This document shows, piece after piece, positions 10,651-22,542 of a stretch of DNA of 64,000 nt (positions are counted from its first letter, which is position 1; the number at the start of each line of letters is the position of its first letter). Both the position numbers and the translations under genes were made by a program. This DNA is from Fasciola hepatica (taxonomy: Eukaryota; Platyhelminthes; Trematoda; Plagiorchiida; Fasciolidae), in assembly GCA_948099385.1 (NCBI GenBank), contig CANUEZ040000071.1, forward strand, positions 1,488,001-1,552,000, written 5' to 3'. Under the pieces are notes generated by a model. The model made no database searches. It was given only the letters and a program-made list of their open reading frames with translations, and was not told the DNA's origin.

Positions 10651-10719
10651 TAGCGATCCTGGGTTCAGAAAGGCCTTCTTACGTGTTGGTACAAGGAACG
10701 TTCCAGCAACTTTGAAGGG

Positions 10720-10895
10720 AGCTGCTGCCCCTGCATTGCACTGTACGTTCTCCCAGTCCACATCCGGCGAGTTGAAGTCACCCAAAGTTAGAAAGTGACT
10801 ATCGCAAGCCAAACGTCTTATGTCAGTCAGTATTTTCCGGGGATCTGCTTCTGGGGACCGATAATTGACTCCGACAGAATCAAACCCACTGGATG
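10720..10895 (-). pseudogene. LINE-1 endonuclease fragment
   Basis: The minus strand reads GVNYRSPEADPRKILTDIRR, then FLTLGDFNSPDVDWENVQCN. The GDFN.P..DW block is the diagnostic active-site strand of apurinic/apyrimidinic-type LINE endonucleases, which nick target DNA to prime reverse transcription. The N-terminal half of the domain is missing: upstream, at about 10900-10945, the sequence passes directly into gag of BEL-2. The downstream remainder (SPLRCSDHAVLTISWKRGA, about 10070-10120) is separated by an apparent insertion. Confidence 0.75.
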
Positions 10896-10943
10896 TCTAC
10901 TTCACACGACACCAAAGAGATTCTTCAAAGCCCTCCGGGTCTA

Positions 10944-11345
10944 TCAGGCGACCCATCTGTAGCGAATGGACGTCGGCTCGAAGGTAGCGTGGCTTACACT
11001 GATACATGTCGACTTTATTCGTTCCACGAAACTGCTAGGTTGATTGGCTCTATGCTCTGTGGTCTCCGAAGTCATCTCTCGCTCCCGTCTCTGGAGTTGA
11101 TATTTCCTGGCAGATTCAGCTTCTTCCCTAGCCTGCCTAGGTTGGGTTCCTAAATCAGCTATTCTCAATCAATAGATATCATCACCTTTATATTCTATAC
11201 CTCCAGCTGAGGTACTTGAAATGGCACTGACAGGACTAGCAGAGCTAACAGTGTCTAAGGGATCATTATCACCCCAAAATACCCCAAGGACTTGCCGCGT
11301 TACTTCCAGTCGAACTTCTGTTTGTCTGCGTCCTCTTCTCAGCAT
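10944..11345 (-). pseudogene. BEL-2 gag, N-terminal fragment
   Basis: The frame starts at ATG 11343-11345 with MLRRGRR and runs through one in-frame stop at 11169-11171 (Y*LRIADL). It parallels BEL-1 gag position by position: both have a basic start, V.RQV.G, SPVSA and a Y.LRI..L coiled-coil-like stretch rich in R, E and Q. In BEL-1 the stop position is a lysine. Gag forms the particle shell. The fragment ends at about 10945, where LINE-1 endonuclease sequence begins, so the DUF1759 core and zinc knuckles are absent. Confidence 0.7.
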
Positions 11346-11384
11346 TTCTGATTGATTTTCTCCTGGAGATTCTAAGCTGAGTAA

Positions 11385-11770
11385 CGTGCCGGTTACTCCG
11401 ACTGTGAGCAACGCGTAGCCAATTCAAAACGAATCCCCAAAACAGAACAAGATTGATTCGTAGTTTATACGGTACTGGATCAACAAATTATATGCATATA
11501 TAAATGTGTACAAACCTCAACTGTACAGACACAACGTCTTACAACGAGGACCAGAGCTCAACAAATGCCAATGTCAGGTACCACCGTCACGGCAGTCCAA
11601 GTTCGAATAAACATTATGCCACTCCACGTTAGCGACACAAAAACAAATGTTGGAGTGTAGCGATCGATACATGCTGTACTTGTTCGAGGATCAATGAGAT
11701 AAAGAACGTAGTCTCAACGATACAAATATGTGACAACGGCTAGGGAGGACTTCCACGCATGTACGCTACA
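11385..11770 (-). repeat. BEL-2 LTR, minus-strand copy
   Basis: It reads TGTAGCGTACATG at its start (11770) and GTAACCGGCACG at its end (11385). It is the inverted partner of 17113-17498. A purine tract (GGGAGGATTTGGTGGGCGG) at 11771-11789 precedes it, as for a 3' LTR, while gag follows it, as for a 5' LTR. Confidence 0.75.
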
Positions 11771-11789
11771 CCGCCCACCAAATCCTCCC
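11771..11789 (-). promoter_or_regulatory. Polypurine tract of BEL-2, minus copy
   Basis: On the minus strand GGGAGGATTTGGTGGGCGG immediately precedes the LTR start. It closely matches the tract before the BEL-1 3' LTR (52071-52089). It would prime plus-strand DNA synthesis. Confidence 0.7.
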
Positions 11790-12511
11790 ATGAAACGGTC
11801 AACATTCAAGGAGTAAATAGGGATATTGATTCGCCCTAACCTACCTAGGCCCTAAGTCAGTGCATATGCAGGTCGCTATGGATTTCGTCTATCGTTGGCC
11901 AGTAGCAGACACGCTTGCAGCTATTGTAGAGGTTATGCTCCATACCTCGGTCTCTTAGAGTTTCTTCTGAGGGTGACACGGCGTTATCCGTATACGAAAA
12001 AGGACTTCGATGTGATTGGGATGCGTAGACAGATTACGGAATGTGGGTGAAAAGGCTGCCTGAACAAGAGTAACGCAAGTGGCAAGATGAAGACTGAGAA
12101 TTCTTGATGAAAATGGAGATAGCTACAGGGTACTCGAACAGCAGGGGCTCAACGTGTGGTGTTATCACATTGAAAGTATGTTTGACTCACAACTTATACT
12201 ATTTGAACACAGGTTGAATAATAATACAAACAAGTCACGGAAAAAGAGACAACAACAAGTGCTTGTTCAAGAGTTTCCGCAAGTCCGCAAACAATGTCGT
12301 GTCGTGTGATATACTGGGGTTTCGACAACTAACTCCATTGTGAATCGTGAACACGGTATGAAATTAAACACAAATATACTTCAAAGACGGTGTGAAGGGT
12401 TCGGACCTACGGGAGGATGCATGAGGAATAAATAAATAAATTCAGCTTCGTCTGGTATCAGCAGACATGGGTATAGCTTGGTCTGCAGCGTCGACCTCGT
12501 CCTCGCCACTG

Positions 12512-12943
12512 TCACCCTCGAGCAGACATCCTACGGATATCTCGTAATACGTCTCCTTTAGTCGTTCTCATCACAACCGTGCGCACGAGGCCATCGATTT
12601 CCGTGCGGCAGTCCTTGATCTCTCCAGTCGGCCAATCGTCTTTATGTAAGTGGCTCTCCACGAGGATGACTACATCGCCACGTCTGAACGACCTGCCTTT
12701 GGAGATCCGCTTTTCCCGAAGCTGCAGTGTCGGTAAGTGCTCACTCGTCCAATGCTTCCAGAAGGCTCGTGCCAGGTGGTTCACTTGTTTCTATCCTATG
12801 ACATACGTTTTCGGTGTGATTGCTCCCACGTTTCACGGCAGTAATAACAGGTCGTTGATAGTGAAAGCCGGTTCACCTTCCGGGTCTGGGACGATCGGCA
12901 CCAGGGGTTTGATGTTCAGTATGCGTTCTACCTCTGTCAGTCA
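12512..12943 (-). pseudogene. BEL-2 integrase C-terminal/DUF5641 domain, inverted copy
   Basis: The minus strand reads VERILNIKPLVPIVPDPEGE (from 12940), a short break, then NHLARAFWKHWTSEHLPTLQ and the RRGDVVILVE strand. Its last 90 residues are identical to the plus-strand copy at 16099-16371. DUF5641 is the domain following the integrase core in BEL/Pao elements. The natural frame is cut at about 12943, where inverted homology ends and the plus-strand pol begins. Confidence 0.75.
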
Positions 12944-12944
12944 G

Positions 12945-14770
12945 CATAAGGTCCTGGATCAAAAAATAGGAAGCCGCATAGCACCCTATGCAGTAGGCAC
13001 TATATTCGGCTGGACTTTATGTGGTAGTACAGATGGAAGATGCGGCATATTATTCTAAATCAACCGCATTTCGGTGGAAACGGCGATCATTCATTAAGCA
13101 TTCTAACAGCTGCATAACGCCAAATTTGCCGACCTGGTCATTGATAGAGATGCCCCATCACGAGACAATAGAGCGGCTTTGAAAATGGTGGCCGAGAACG
13201 CCAAGATCGTTTCGAGGTTCCTGTCCCGTGGAGACCCAACTTGGAACCTATGCCAAACAGCCGAGGAATGGCTCCGAAAAGATTATGCTTCCTCAAAACC
13301 AGGCTACTTTGGGAACCACAATTAGGGATGGAATAAACGCGAGACATGCAACATAACATCGACTTGGGTTATATATAAAGAGTGCATGCAGCGGTTACCA
13401 GCGCAAATTTGAGGTGGTACCTACCCCATCACCCGGTCGTGAACCCAAAGAAACCGGGGGAGGTCAGAGTGGTCTTCGACTGTGCCGCGAAAATTCAGAG
13501 TGTATCACTGAACGACCATATACTACAGGGCCCAGACTGAACAACACCGTTGGTCGAGGTTTTATGTCGTTTTCGGCTAGGAAGAGTAGCTGTCTCTGCG
13601 GACATACGTGAAATGTTTCCACAAGTGAAGATGCCCGTTAAAGATAGTGACGCCTTCCGTCTTCTCTGGTGGCCTGAGAACGACACAAATCGCGAACCTG
13701 ATGAGTACAGGCTGACCGTGCACTTTTTTGGGACGGTTTCATCCCCCTCTTGTGCTAATTTTGCCCTCCGGGAAACCCTCAAGCGTTCCGGCGGCACCAG
13801 CGGTTTGCTAGGAAGAGCAATGGACCACTTCTACGTGGACGGTTTTTGTGCTCCTTTGACGATCCAAATGCTGCTATTCTTCATATGACCGAACTGATCG
13901 CCACTCTAAATGCCGGAGGATTCGACCTCACTAAATGGACTTCGAACAACCAAGAGGTGCTCAATGTGATACCGAAGTCCGAGAAAATGGAGTGTAAGAA
14001 AGAGCTTTTGGGATCCTCTTCACGAACGGAGCGCACGCTTGGGCTTCAGTGGAAACCCAGAGGGAACGAATTCATTTTCACTCTAGACCTAACCAAACGA
14101 GCAGTCACACGGCGAGGAATCCTATCAGCAGTCTCAAGCTTCATTGACCCCCTAGGTTTTGTTTCGCCATGGTTGTTACCGGGAAAGTGCTTGCTGCAAT
14201 CGCTGCGCCAAAAAACGGCGGGTTGGGACGAACGCCTTCAGGATGACGACGATAAGCGATGGCGCGACTGGCTGCACAGCCTAGAGCAACTTGGTGAGAT
14301 CAAAATACAAAGATGCTTGACAGGTATCAAGTGCACAAACGATCCCCGACTCCACTTATTCTCCGATGCATCATAAATAGGCCACGGGACAGTTGCTTAC
14401 GGCTGCTGGGTTGACGCAGATGGTAGTCGGCACAGCCAGATACTATTCGCAAAGGCGAGAGTGGCTCCACTGAAAACGGTGTCCATTCCGAGGCTGGAGC
14501 TGATGGCAGCAACACTGGCCGTGAAAGCCGCGAGGCTGATTAGGAGATGCTTCGACCAGATAGACTGGGAACCAAACTTTTGGGCGGGCTCAGCTACGGT
14601 ACTACGTTACAAAACAACATTACCACTCGCTTCAACACCTTGGTGGCCAACAGACCCACTATAATCCACGAGTCGACTAAAACCGATCAATGGCACTATG
14701 TACAATTCGCCAGTAATTCGGCCGACTTCTGCTCAAGGGGGCTGAAAGAGCCAAAGAGGTTACGGTTGTG
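12945..14770 (+). pseudogene. BEL-2 protease end, RT and RNase H
   Basis: The plus strand starts with HKVLDQKIGSRIAPYAVGT, the DUF1758 protease end in Pao elements. Then RT: a degenerate VFDCAAK.Q..SLND block, SADIREMFPQVKMPVKDSD, LTVHFFGTVSSPSCANFALR and FYVDGFCAP. A frameshift at about 13850 switches to SFDDPNAAILHMTEL and then GILSAVSSFIDPLGFVSPWL, with a stop at about 14374 inside FSDAS*IGHGTVAYG of RNase H. The YVDD active-site box reads YVDG. The order matches BEL-1 throughout; frameshifts, stops and a missing upstream half of the protease make it dead. Confidence 0.8.
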
Positions 14771-14899
14771 AACAATGGGACCGGACTTCCTGACTGCAGC
14801 TAAAGAGATGTGGCCAACGCTATTATTACCTAAGGCTGATGATGGCTACATCGAGATCAAAAGAATAATACTGGCTACAAACTTCACGGGAAGCTTAAG

Positions 14900-16371
14900 C
14901 CTAATAGAAAAACTGTGCCATTCCCCAACTGGACAAAAATGTTAAGAGCCGTGGTCTGGCTGATACGGCACAAAGCACTCTTATTGATTATGAAAGGCGC
15001 AAGACCGCAAAACACATTGAACGTGGGGACGATACTAGCGGGCGAGCTGAATCAAGCCGAACTCGACGTTCTACGCCTATTGCAACCATACGCTTTCCCG
15101 TCCGAGGCCCGCGAGCTAGCCAGGATAGGTAATACCACCAAAAGAAGCAGGCTGTTTTACAGTAGTATCCGAAGACTAAACCCTATGCGAACCAACGGAC
15201 TGCTGAGAGTCGGAGGGCGGCTGACGAATTCAGATCTAGTGTAAGAAAATAATACCCCATAACAGTCCCTGGTGACTACTACATAACGAGATGCTTGATA
15301 GACCATGTACATCGAGAATAGGTACACGCAGGTTTGAACCACTTATTGAACAATATACGTCGACGATTTTGGGTGACAAAGGGACCAGCGACGGCCAAGC
15401 GAGTCATAGGCAACTGCATTACTTGTCGTCGCCGGAGGGCGGTAGCAAGCCAACAAATGATGGCCCCTCTTCCAGCCGCGAGAGTTCCACCGGGATGGCG
15501 CCCGTTCGTGGAAATTGGCGTCGACTGCTTTGGCCCGTTACTTGTACGACAGCAAAGGAGCACTCAAAAGAGGTATGGCTGTCTGATAACACGCTTACAG
15601 TCCAGAGAAGTTCATCGTTAAGTAGTGCATAATACGATCACTGATTCATTTCTAATGGCCTTTCAAAGGTTTATCGCGAGGCGAGGCGTCCCCAAGACCA
15701 TATACCCAGACAGTGGCTCGAACTTCGTTGGAGCTCATAAGGAGTTAAATAAATTGTGGAACCGCCTGGACCACGCCAAAGTACGAACCAAAACCGTGGC
15801 TAAGGGAATAGAATGGCACTTCAACCCACCTTATGCCAGTCATCGCGGTGGCATTTGGTCAAGGCTGACACGATCGTCTAGGGAAAAACGCACGGCCCTG
15901 ACCTCACAACAAAACCCCAATGATGAAACGCTGACTACTCCACTAACAGAAGTAGAACGCATACTGAACATCAAACCCCTGGTGCCGATCGTCCCAGACC
16001 CGGAAGGTGAACCGGCTTTCACTATCAACGACCTGTTATTACTGCCGTGAAACGTGGGAGCAATCACACCGAAAACGTATGTCATAGGATAGAAACAAGT
16101 GAACCACCTGGCACGAGCCTTCTGGAAGCATTGGACGAGTGAGCACTTACCGACACTGCAGCTTCGGGAAAAGCGGATCTCCAAAGGCAGGTCGTTCAGA
16201 CGTGGCGATGTAGTCATCCTCGTGGAGAGCCACTTACATAAAGACGATTGGCCGACTGGAGAGATCAAGGACTGCCGCACGGAAATCGATGGCCTCGTGC
16301 GCACGGTTGTGATGAGAACGACTAAAGGAGACGTATTACGAGATATCCGTAGGATGTCTGCTCGAGGGTGA
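14900..16371 (+). pseudogene. BEL-2 integrase and DUF5641 domain
   Basis: Fragments in order: a linker (LRLLQPYAFPSEARELARIG and LKRLNPMRTNGLLRVGGRLT), zinc-binding region (RRRFWVTKGPATAKRVIGNC, ITCRRRRA), core (VDCFGPLLV; DSGSNFVGAHKEL; WHFNPPYASHRGGIW) and the DUF5641 tail (RAFWKHWTSEHLP). Acidic residues of the DDE core can be placed at VDCFGP and DSGSNFVG, but after HRGGIW the expected glutamate context (WE..I) reads WSRLTR, so the third catalytic residue is missing. Stops occur at about 15242, 15620 and 16048. The part from 15940 onward is duplicated, inverted, at 12512-12943. Confidence 0.75.
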
Positions 16372-16439
16372 CAGTGGCGAGGACGAGGTCGACGCTGCAG
16401 ACCAAGCTATACCCATGTCTGCTGATACCAGATGAAGCT

Positions 16440-17112
16440 GAATTTATTTATTTATTCCTCATGCATCCTCCCGTAGGTCCGAACCCTTCACACCGTCTTT
16501 GAAGTATATTTGTGTTTAATTTCATACCGTGTTCACGATTCACAATGGAGTTAGTTGTCGAAACCCCAGTATATCACACGACACGACATTGTTTGCGGAC
16601 TTGCGGAAACTCTTGAACAAGCACTTGTTGTTGTCTCTTTTTCCGTGACTTGTTTGTATTATTATTCAACCTGTGTTCAAATAGTATAAGTTGTGAGTCA
16701 AACATACTTTCAATGTGATAACACCACACGTTGAGCCCCTGCTGTTCGAGTACCCTGTAGCTATCTCCATTTTCATCAAGAATTCTCAGTCTTCATCTTG
16801 CCACTTGCGTTACTCTTGTTCAGGCAGCCTTTTCACCCACATTCCGTAATCTGTCTACGCATCCCAATCACATCGAAGTCCTTTTTCGTATACGGATAAC
16901 GCCGTGTCACCCTCAGAAGAAACTCTAAGAGACCGAGGTATGGAGCATAACCTCTACAATAGCTGCAAGCGTGTCTGCTACTGGCCAACGATAGACGAAA
17001 TCCATAGCGACCTGCATATGCACTGACTTAGGGCCTAGGTAGGTTAGGGCGAATCAATATCCCTATTTACTCCTTGAATGTTGACCGTTTCATGGGAGGA
17101 TTTGGTGGGCGG
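16440..17112 (+). other. BEL-2 3' noncoding region and polypurine tract
   Basis: About 670 bases without coding similarity, starting with an AT-rich ATTTATTTATTTATT stretch and ending in the purine tract GGGAGGATTTGGTGGGCGG (17094-17112) next to the LTR. The whole segment is repeated inverted at 11771-12443. Confidence 0.7.
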
Positions 17113-17498
17113 TGTAGCGTACATGCGTGGAAGTCCTCCCTAGCCGTTGTCACATATTTGTATCGTTGAGACTACGTTCTTTATCTCATTGATCCTCGAA
17201 CAAGTACAGCATGTATCGATCGCTACACTCCAACATTTGTTTTTGTGTCGCTAACGTGGAGTGGCATAATGTTTATTCGAACTTGGACTGCCGTGACGGT
17301 GGTACCTGACATTGGCATTTGTTGAGCTCTGGTCCTCGTTGTAAGACGTTGTGTCTGTACAGTTGAGGTTTGTACACATTTATATATGCATATAATTTGT
17401 TGATCCAGTACCGTATAAACTACGAATCAATCTTGTTCTGTTTTGGGGATTCGTTTTGAATTGGCTACGTGTTGCTCACAGTCGGAGTAACCGTCACA
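17113..17498 (+). repeat. BEL-2 LTR, plus-strand copy
   Basis: Starts TGTAGCGTACATG and ends GTAACCGTCACA, giving the TG...CA ends of LTR elements. The end region GAATTGGCTACG.GTTGCTCA resembles the BEL-1 LTR end (GAATTTGGCTACGCATTGCTCA), so the two elements are related families. No gag follows; the sequence after 17498 is unrelated. Confidence 0.75.
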
Positions 17499-20400
17499 TG
17501 GTTTTGGGTCTCAAGGGATCGCAGTTTCTTTCAAGTGTTTAGGATCGCTGTAGCACCTAGCGGCATTCCTTATCCGAACCCAAGACCACCTCAAGCGGAC
17601 CGGCTTTACCTTTATCATTTATTTTCTCTCAATGTAATACGGCTTTGACCTTCACATTATTTGCCAAGTTTTCCTCATTTGTGGAGAATATCTTGGTTAG
17701 TATATCCTGTAGATGATACACGTCGTGATCTGATCTACTTTGAGACGCCGCCTCGGTTGTTTCCGACAGATTCACGACTAGGAGGCATTGGGTCTTTGCT
17801 TTCTAGCAGTATGCCTTTCGCTACTCGGTTTTATTCTTTCCAGTTGTATACAAGGGAAAGTACGTGAACTGGGAACCGTAGGTCGTTTACCGAGATTCAG
17901 TTACCTGGGCTGGGAAAACTTGAAAATTTAGGAAAGGATTTCAAGGCTATCAAGAAGCTGGGCTATCCACTTCGGGAACCCACTTGGGCCCAACTAGGAT
18001 GCGTTTCCTATCCCAACTAAAACCCAACCTTGAGGCTATAGTGTCCCAACCAAAACCCAATGCATCCTCACCAAACCCCAATCAAACCTCTATCGGGGCC
18101 CATGGGCTTTTGGTTGGGATTGCTACATGGGTTATATCTATGAGTGGGGAATCACTTTTCTTTGTAGAAAAGTCAAACGGCAATTCCTAACAGTGAAGAA
18201 TGTAGAAAACCAGCACGGCACCGCCTGACTGCAATTCCAGCCAGTAAAACTACATGTGCTGTTGCCGTAAACCAGATACACACCAATGAATACTGAGATG
18301 CTCGTAATATTATATGCCTTATGAAATCTTATAAACTTCTGCACAAGCTTTCAGCGCGACGTCGGGAGTCATTCCGACCCAACATTTGACCAACCGTGAT
18401 GGAAATGGTGCTGCTTGGTGAGGTAGCCTTTGAGCAAGCGCCTGAGTGCAGACAAGGAAATTGTACTACTTACAGCGGGGGCGGTTTTTCCTAAGTTATG
18501 CCTCAAACCTTTTGAAGAAGTCGATACCTCAGGGCCGATTTGCACAGTGGGACCGAAAAGTAAGTGACACAACTTCCAAGAGGGCTAGATCCAGGAGGGT
18601 TACTAGGACCATTGATAGGTTGCATTTTTACGGCGGTAGGTCAGTTTTACCAGGAAGGTCAAATTCTGTAGAAGGCAATGGATTCATGCTGGGTTGAGCT
18701 TGAATAGCTCATAGTGCTCACAATGGTTCATGACGAAAGCCGCCCAAGCCAGTTTTTCTTCCTGAAAGTGCGCAGAACCATATTCAAGGTAAGCTTGTGG
18801 GGCTTGAAATGGTGTGAGGGGATAGTGGAAAGGTTTTCAGGCGAGGATCGAACATAGAAGACATAGAAGCACAGTAGATCGTACCGCAGGTTGGAGCAGC
18901 TGAGAAAGAGGCCTAAGAGTTGTCTCACTTTTTGGGCTTGGAATACTGTCTGTTCGGAAATGTTGAAAGGACTGGAGTATTGAAATCCAAATTCGGATGC
19001 TACTGAGTTAATAGGAGCGAGTTGCCCGTCTACAGTAATAATATCTGGAGGTGACTGGCACATGTGAGGAAGTAACGAATTTACGGATGTAAAAGAATTC
19101 ATTTGTCACATTGAGCTCTCAGTTTTAGATGGATTTAGATCCTGGCGCTTTATGTTTAGCAAAGGTGACAGACTACTTGCGGGAGGGGAACGCGAAAATG
19201 CGACTTCATCCGCGATAAGAAGTGAAATGCCACAGAGAATCACATGAACGTCGTCACCGACATATATAAGCACTCGTAATTGCCCAAGAACATTACCTTT
19301 ATTCATGGCACTTGCTAAAGACCTTGCAGAATATGGGTGGCCATCGGTAGGTGCCAACTCAGAGAAGGAGGAAGATAATAAGACAACCACGATGGGAGTG
19401 AGCCAACTCCGGCCGAAGATTTGGGCCTGATCAGTAGAGGCTCACGAGATACGTAGTCGAAAACGTTTCACAGATCTGGTGAAAGGATGACGGCAGACAT
19501 TTCATGGTCCACCACTGAGGTGGGAAAGATGAAGAAGCTAATTCGGAAGAAGCACGTCCGAGATTTGATGAAGCCAAGCTGACCATGGTTTAGTAGTTCG
19601 TTTGACAGGAGATAGTCAGCCTCTTGAGATTCGATGAATCGCTCCATAATTTTGCATGCTATAGGACGGTGGTTAGTTGGACGGCAAATATCAAGTTGAT
19701 GCTAAGAGCCATTTTTTAACAGTGTTGCGACGAAGGTTTTCCACTGCTGCGGAACTACAACGTTATTCGCGGAAAGTGTATGTAGGTCAAGTAGCATCAA
19801 AGCATTGTCGGGGCCATCGAAACGGAAACGGCAGGCGGTATTCAATCCGAACCGGGTTTTGGCGAGAACCTAGTCCTAAGGACCAACTCCTTTATTTCAG
19901 ATGTAAAATTCATAGTGGTTAGGGTAGTGCTAGAAGGAAAAAGGGTGGCGGGAGGGTGTATAATGGCACAAAGTAGGAGAAAAAAGAAGTGGTAACTGAG
20001 CGCTTTCAAGATTACCACAGGTGAATGGATAGTGGCAGAGCCACGCACTGGAAAACTGGGAAAATTCTTGTTGCAGCTCTAACATCTTATACTCAGTAAA
20101 TGAGACAAAAGTCCGATTTTTTTGGGGTACGCTTGAGCGAGTTCTTCCAGTTTTCTGAGAAGCATTTCGGCGGAGCAACCAAGCTCGAGATTGGTCTCAC
20201 TGATAAGCAGCACAATGGAGAACCCTTTTATTTGATGGTATTCGTGCTGCAGGATTAAAAGCCCGCGCTCAGTTCCTAATGATCTTAAAATCCGGGTCTG
20301 GGTGAACGAGATGGGGGTTGAACTAATGCACTTTGGTTATGCCGGCGCGAAAAGAGTCGGCCAGAATCTGAGTTCACGGGGCCGGGAAGAATGCGCCTTA

Positions 20401-20783
20401 GGCTCCAGAGCGAATCGTGTTTCACAGAAGATCCCAATTACCGTGGAAGTGATGACCAATGGTAACACTCAAGGAGGAGGGCTATCGAGGGGTTGGATGA
20501 ATGACACATGTCTGTTGTATGATCACTACCCGGGAATGGACAAGTGACTGGCTTTTTGGCATTAAATGGGTTGCACGTAAAGACTAGGCCAAAGACATTC
20601 CGACCCCATAGTGCGTTTTCACGTGTTTAATCCAGCCCTTATTGAGAATACATGAAAAAAAACCAGAAGGAGCAGATGGACCAGCATTGAAAGGCCAGTT
20701 ATTCTGGGGATTGTCTGAGTCACCCTTGACGAGTCTGGTCCAAGGCTGTAAAAAAAGCTCCAATAGTGGTGTTGGTTGTATCT
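17499..20783. other. No recognisable gene or element
   Basis: Short open frames on both strands without motifs. At 17985-18110 the plus strand has several imperfect CCCAACYAAAACCCAA-like units, a local C/A-rich tandem pattern. Nothing else stands out. Confidence 0.45.
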
Positions 20784-22541
20784 GTCGATAATCCGGGAGA
20801 AAGTTTAACACAACCTAATAATGTTGCATGGGTACTGATGTTAATTAGTAACCAAGGAAAGCCACTTAGCTGTTCCGGGTTGGGGTACTGTAGAACGGCC
20901 GCCGAGATGGTATGGAGAATACGAGCTGTGCATCCGGCGCCTCTCCTGGATTCGCGGGGGCTCCACTAGCAGGATGCCTAGCGATGCCAATACGATATAA
21001 GTGAAACTGTTCGGGTAGTTGAGCCTCGGTAACTAACAGCAAGTGAGAGTAGTTGGATAATCCAAGGTCCCCATTTAGGGAACACCCATGGGTACTGAGC
21101 GGCAATTAATATGAATGAGGAGTAGATTAAGGGTCCAGTGGGGAGTCAGCATGTCGGTCGCCTGTAGTAGAATGGTATAATATGACATAACCGAGTGTAG
21201 GATTGAGAATATCGGTAGTGGCAGGGTAGCCAGTGGGGACCACAGGGTGCAAAGTACTTAAGGGCGTGATACTGGAGGTAGTATGCTCAGCGCGGGCTGA
21301 GCAGCTCTTCCTTTGTCTGGACAGGAGGGGTTCATGAAGCTTTAGTGCCCGGCCACGTCAAAGTGCAACAAAGTTGGATCCAGTAAAATAGAGTGAACGG
21401 TCAGGTAGATAGCGGTAACACAAACGAAAGCCAAGGAAAGGGGCTGTGGACAAGAGGGGCAGGTGAGAGACGGGACCCAGATGCTTCTGTTGCTCAAGGG
21501 TGTGAGTTATCCCAACAGGCAACCTGGATAGTGGTTTGTTTCTTGTGTTAGGCGTGGGCCACGTAGCCGGACGTGAAGTTTCACCCGACAGCAGAGAATT
21601 TGTATTCAGAATTGGAGGTCTTTATCTGTAGGCTTTGTGGTAGTGGGGTAATCATTTGAAAATAGGAGGGCTGGCGATTTCGCGGTGCCCGGTTTTTCTT
21701 AAGTGCAATCAGAGCGGGTTCTCCAACATGGGAAGGATAGTTAGGATGACAGGAACATTACTGGTATGAACTATGTGGAGAGGGGTACAGGAAAGAGTGT
21801 CCAATGAAAGAAGGGCCCAATCTACGTCAGTGAGTTGGTAAACTGAAGCCTGGTGGAGAGATATGAAAGGAAGAGGGAATAGGTATTTACGGAAAAGGGC
21901 ATGAGACGGGGTGAGGTGGGTATAGTTACGTACGTCCGGTGGATAAAAAGAACTGTGGTGGGGGGTGATACTGGGAGGTAAATGATGGAGTGTCGTAGGT
22001 GAATGGGAGGTTACGCAGGGCACTGAGGTGACCACGGCGTGGGACGTGTCGTAGGAATGACAACGAGGATTGAGATAGAAAGGTAATGTGAGGGAAAGGA
22101 AATCCAGGAGTCGCAAGCGATTGGGGTACGTGAAGGATAGAAGGCTGAGTAATATCTACCAATAAATTAGATCCGGATGTGCTTCCTGCTGCCTGTGTCG
22201 GGGCGCCTCATTGAAGCGACTTGGGTGAGTGGTCGATGGACGTGGTGTCTAACAGATGAGCTGGCCGTGATGATAGGTTTTGCTCTGCCCGCACAACCAA
22301 TGGCTGGATTTTGTGCTCCTTTTTGCGCCAAGGTCAAATTGTCAAGGCGTTGGTTAGTGGAAAGTTTACTAAAAGCTTTGACAAGCGGACGACTGATCAG
22401 GCTTGAATGAGGGAGAGTTATAATCTAGGGGTGAGTAAATCACGTATTAGGCAGGCTGACTGCCCTGACCAAACGCCCTTTTTTGCGGCCCTTAATGGCA
22501 TTCTAAAGTCAAAAGGTGGAGATTCTATTAGAGTAAGAGGA
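20784..22541. repeat. Direct repeat R, copy 1 (1.76 kb)
   Basis: Almost identical to 25617-27374 at a constant offset of 4833, so no net indels. It starts at GTCGATAATCC and ends at AAGAGGA just before the PLE-2 terminal repeat. Open frames on both strands (the longest 135 residues, minus strand 21709-22116) are conserved between copies only because the DNA is; none shows a known domain. The minus strand is pyrimidine-rich. It has no TG...CA ends, so it is not an LTR. Confidence 0.85.
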
Positions 22542-22542
22542 T

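Larger units (their letters stand above)
8276..10895 (-). mobile_element. Truncated CR1-like LINE (LINE-1), split by insertions
   Basis: On the minus strand an APE-type endonuclease fragment (10720-10895) is followed by the endonuclease end and linker (about 9560-10190) and then the start of the RT domain (9554-9347 continuing at 8385-8276). The RT is split by PLE-1. A further interruption lies between about 10200 and 10700, ending in an (ATACT)n tract. The 3' half of RT is missing: after NYRTDFSLKL at about 8290 the reading loses similarity. Many stops and frame changes make it non-functional. Confidence 0.75.
10944..17498. mobile_element. Rearranged BEL/Pao retrotransposon (BEL-2)
   Basis: Two arms of about 1.56 kb (11385-12943 and 15940-17498) are inverted copies holding the pol C-terminal region, the 3' noncoding region, a purine tract and a 386-bp LTR. 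Between them the plus strand carries protease end, RT, RNase H and most of integrase. Outside the left LTR, the minus strand continues into the start of gag, so that LTR lies between pol 3' end and gag 5' end. The protein families (DUF1759-type gag, Pao RT, DUF5641 tail) are the same as in BEL-1. Confidence 0.8.

Noticed and set aside
13495..13797. 100-codon minus frame
   Set aside because: Antisense shadow of the BEL-2 RT.
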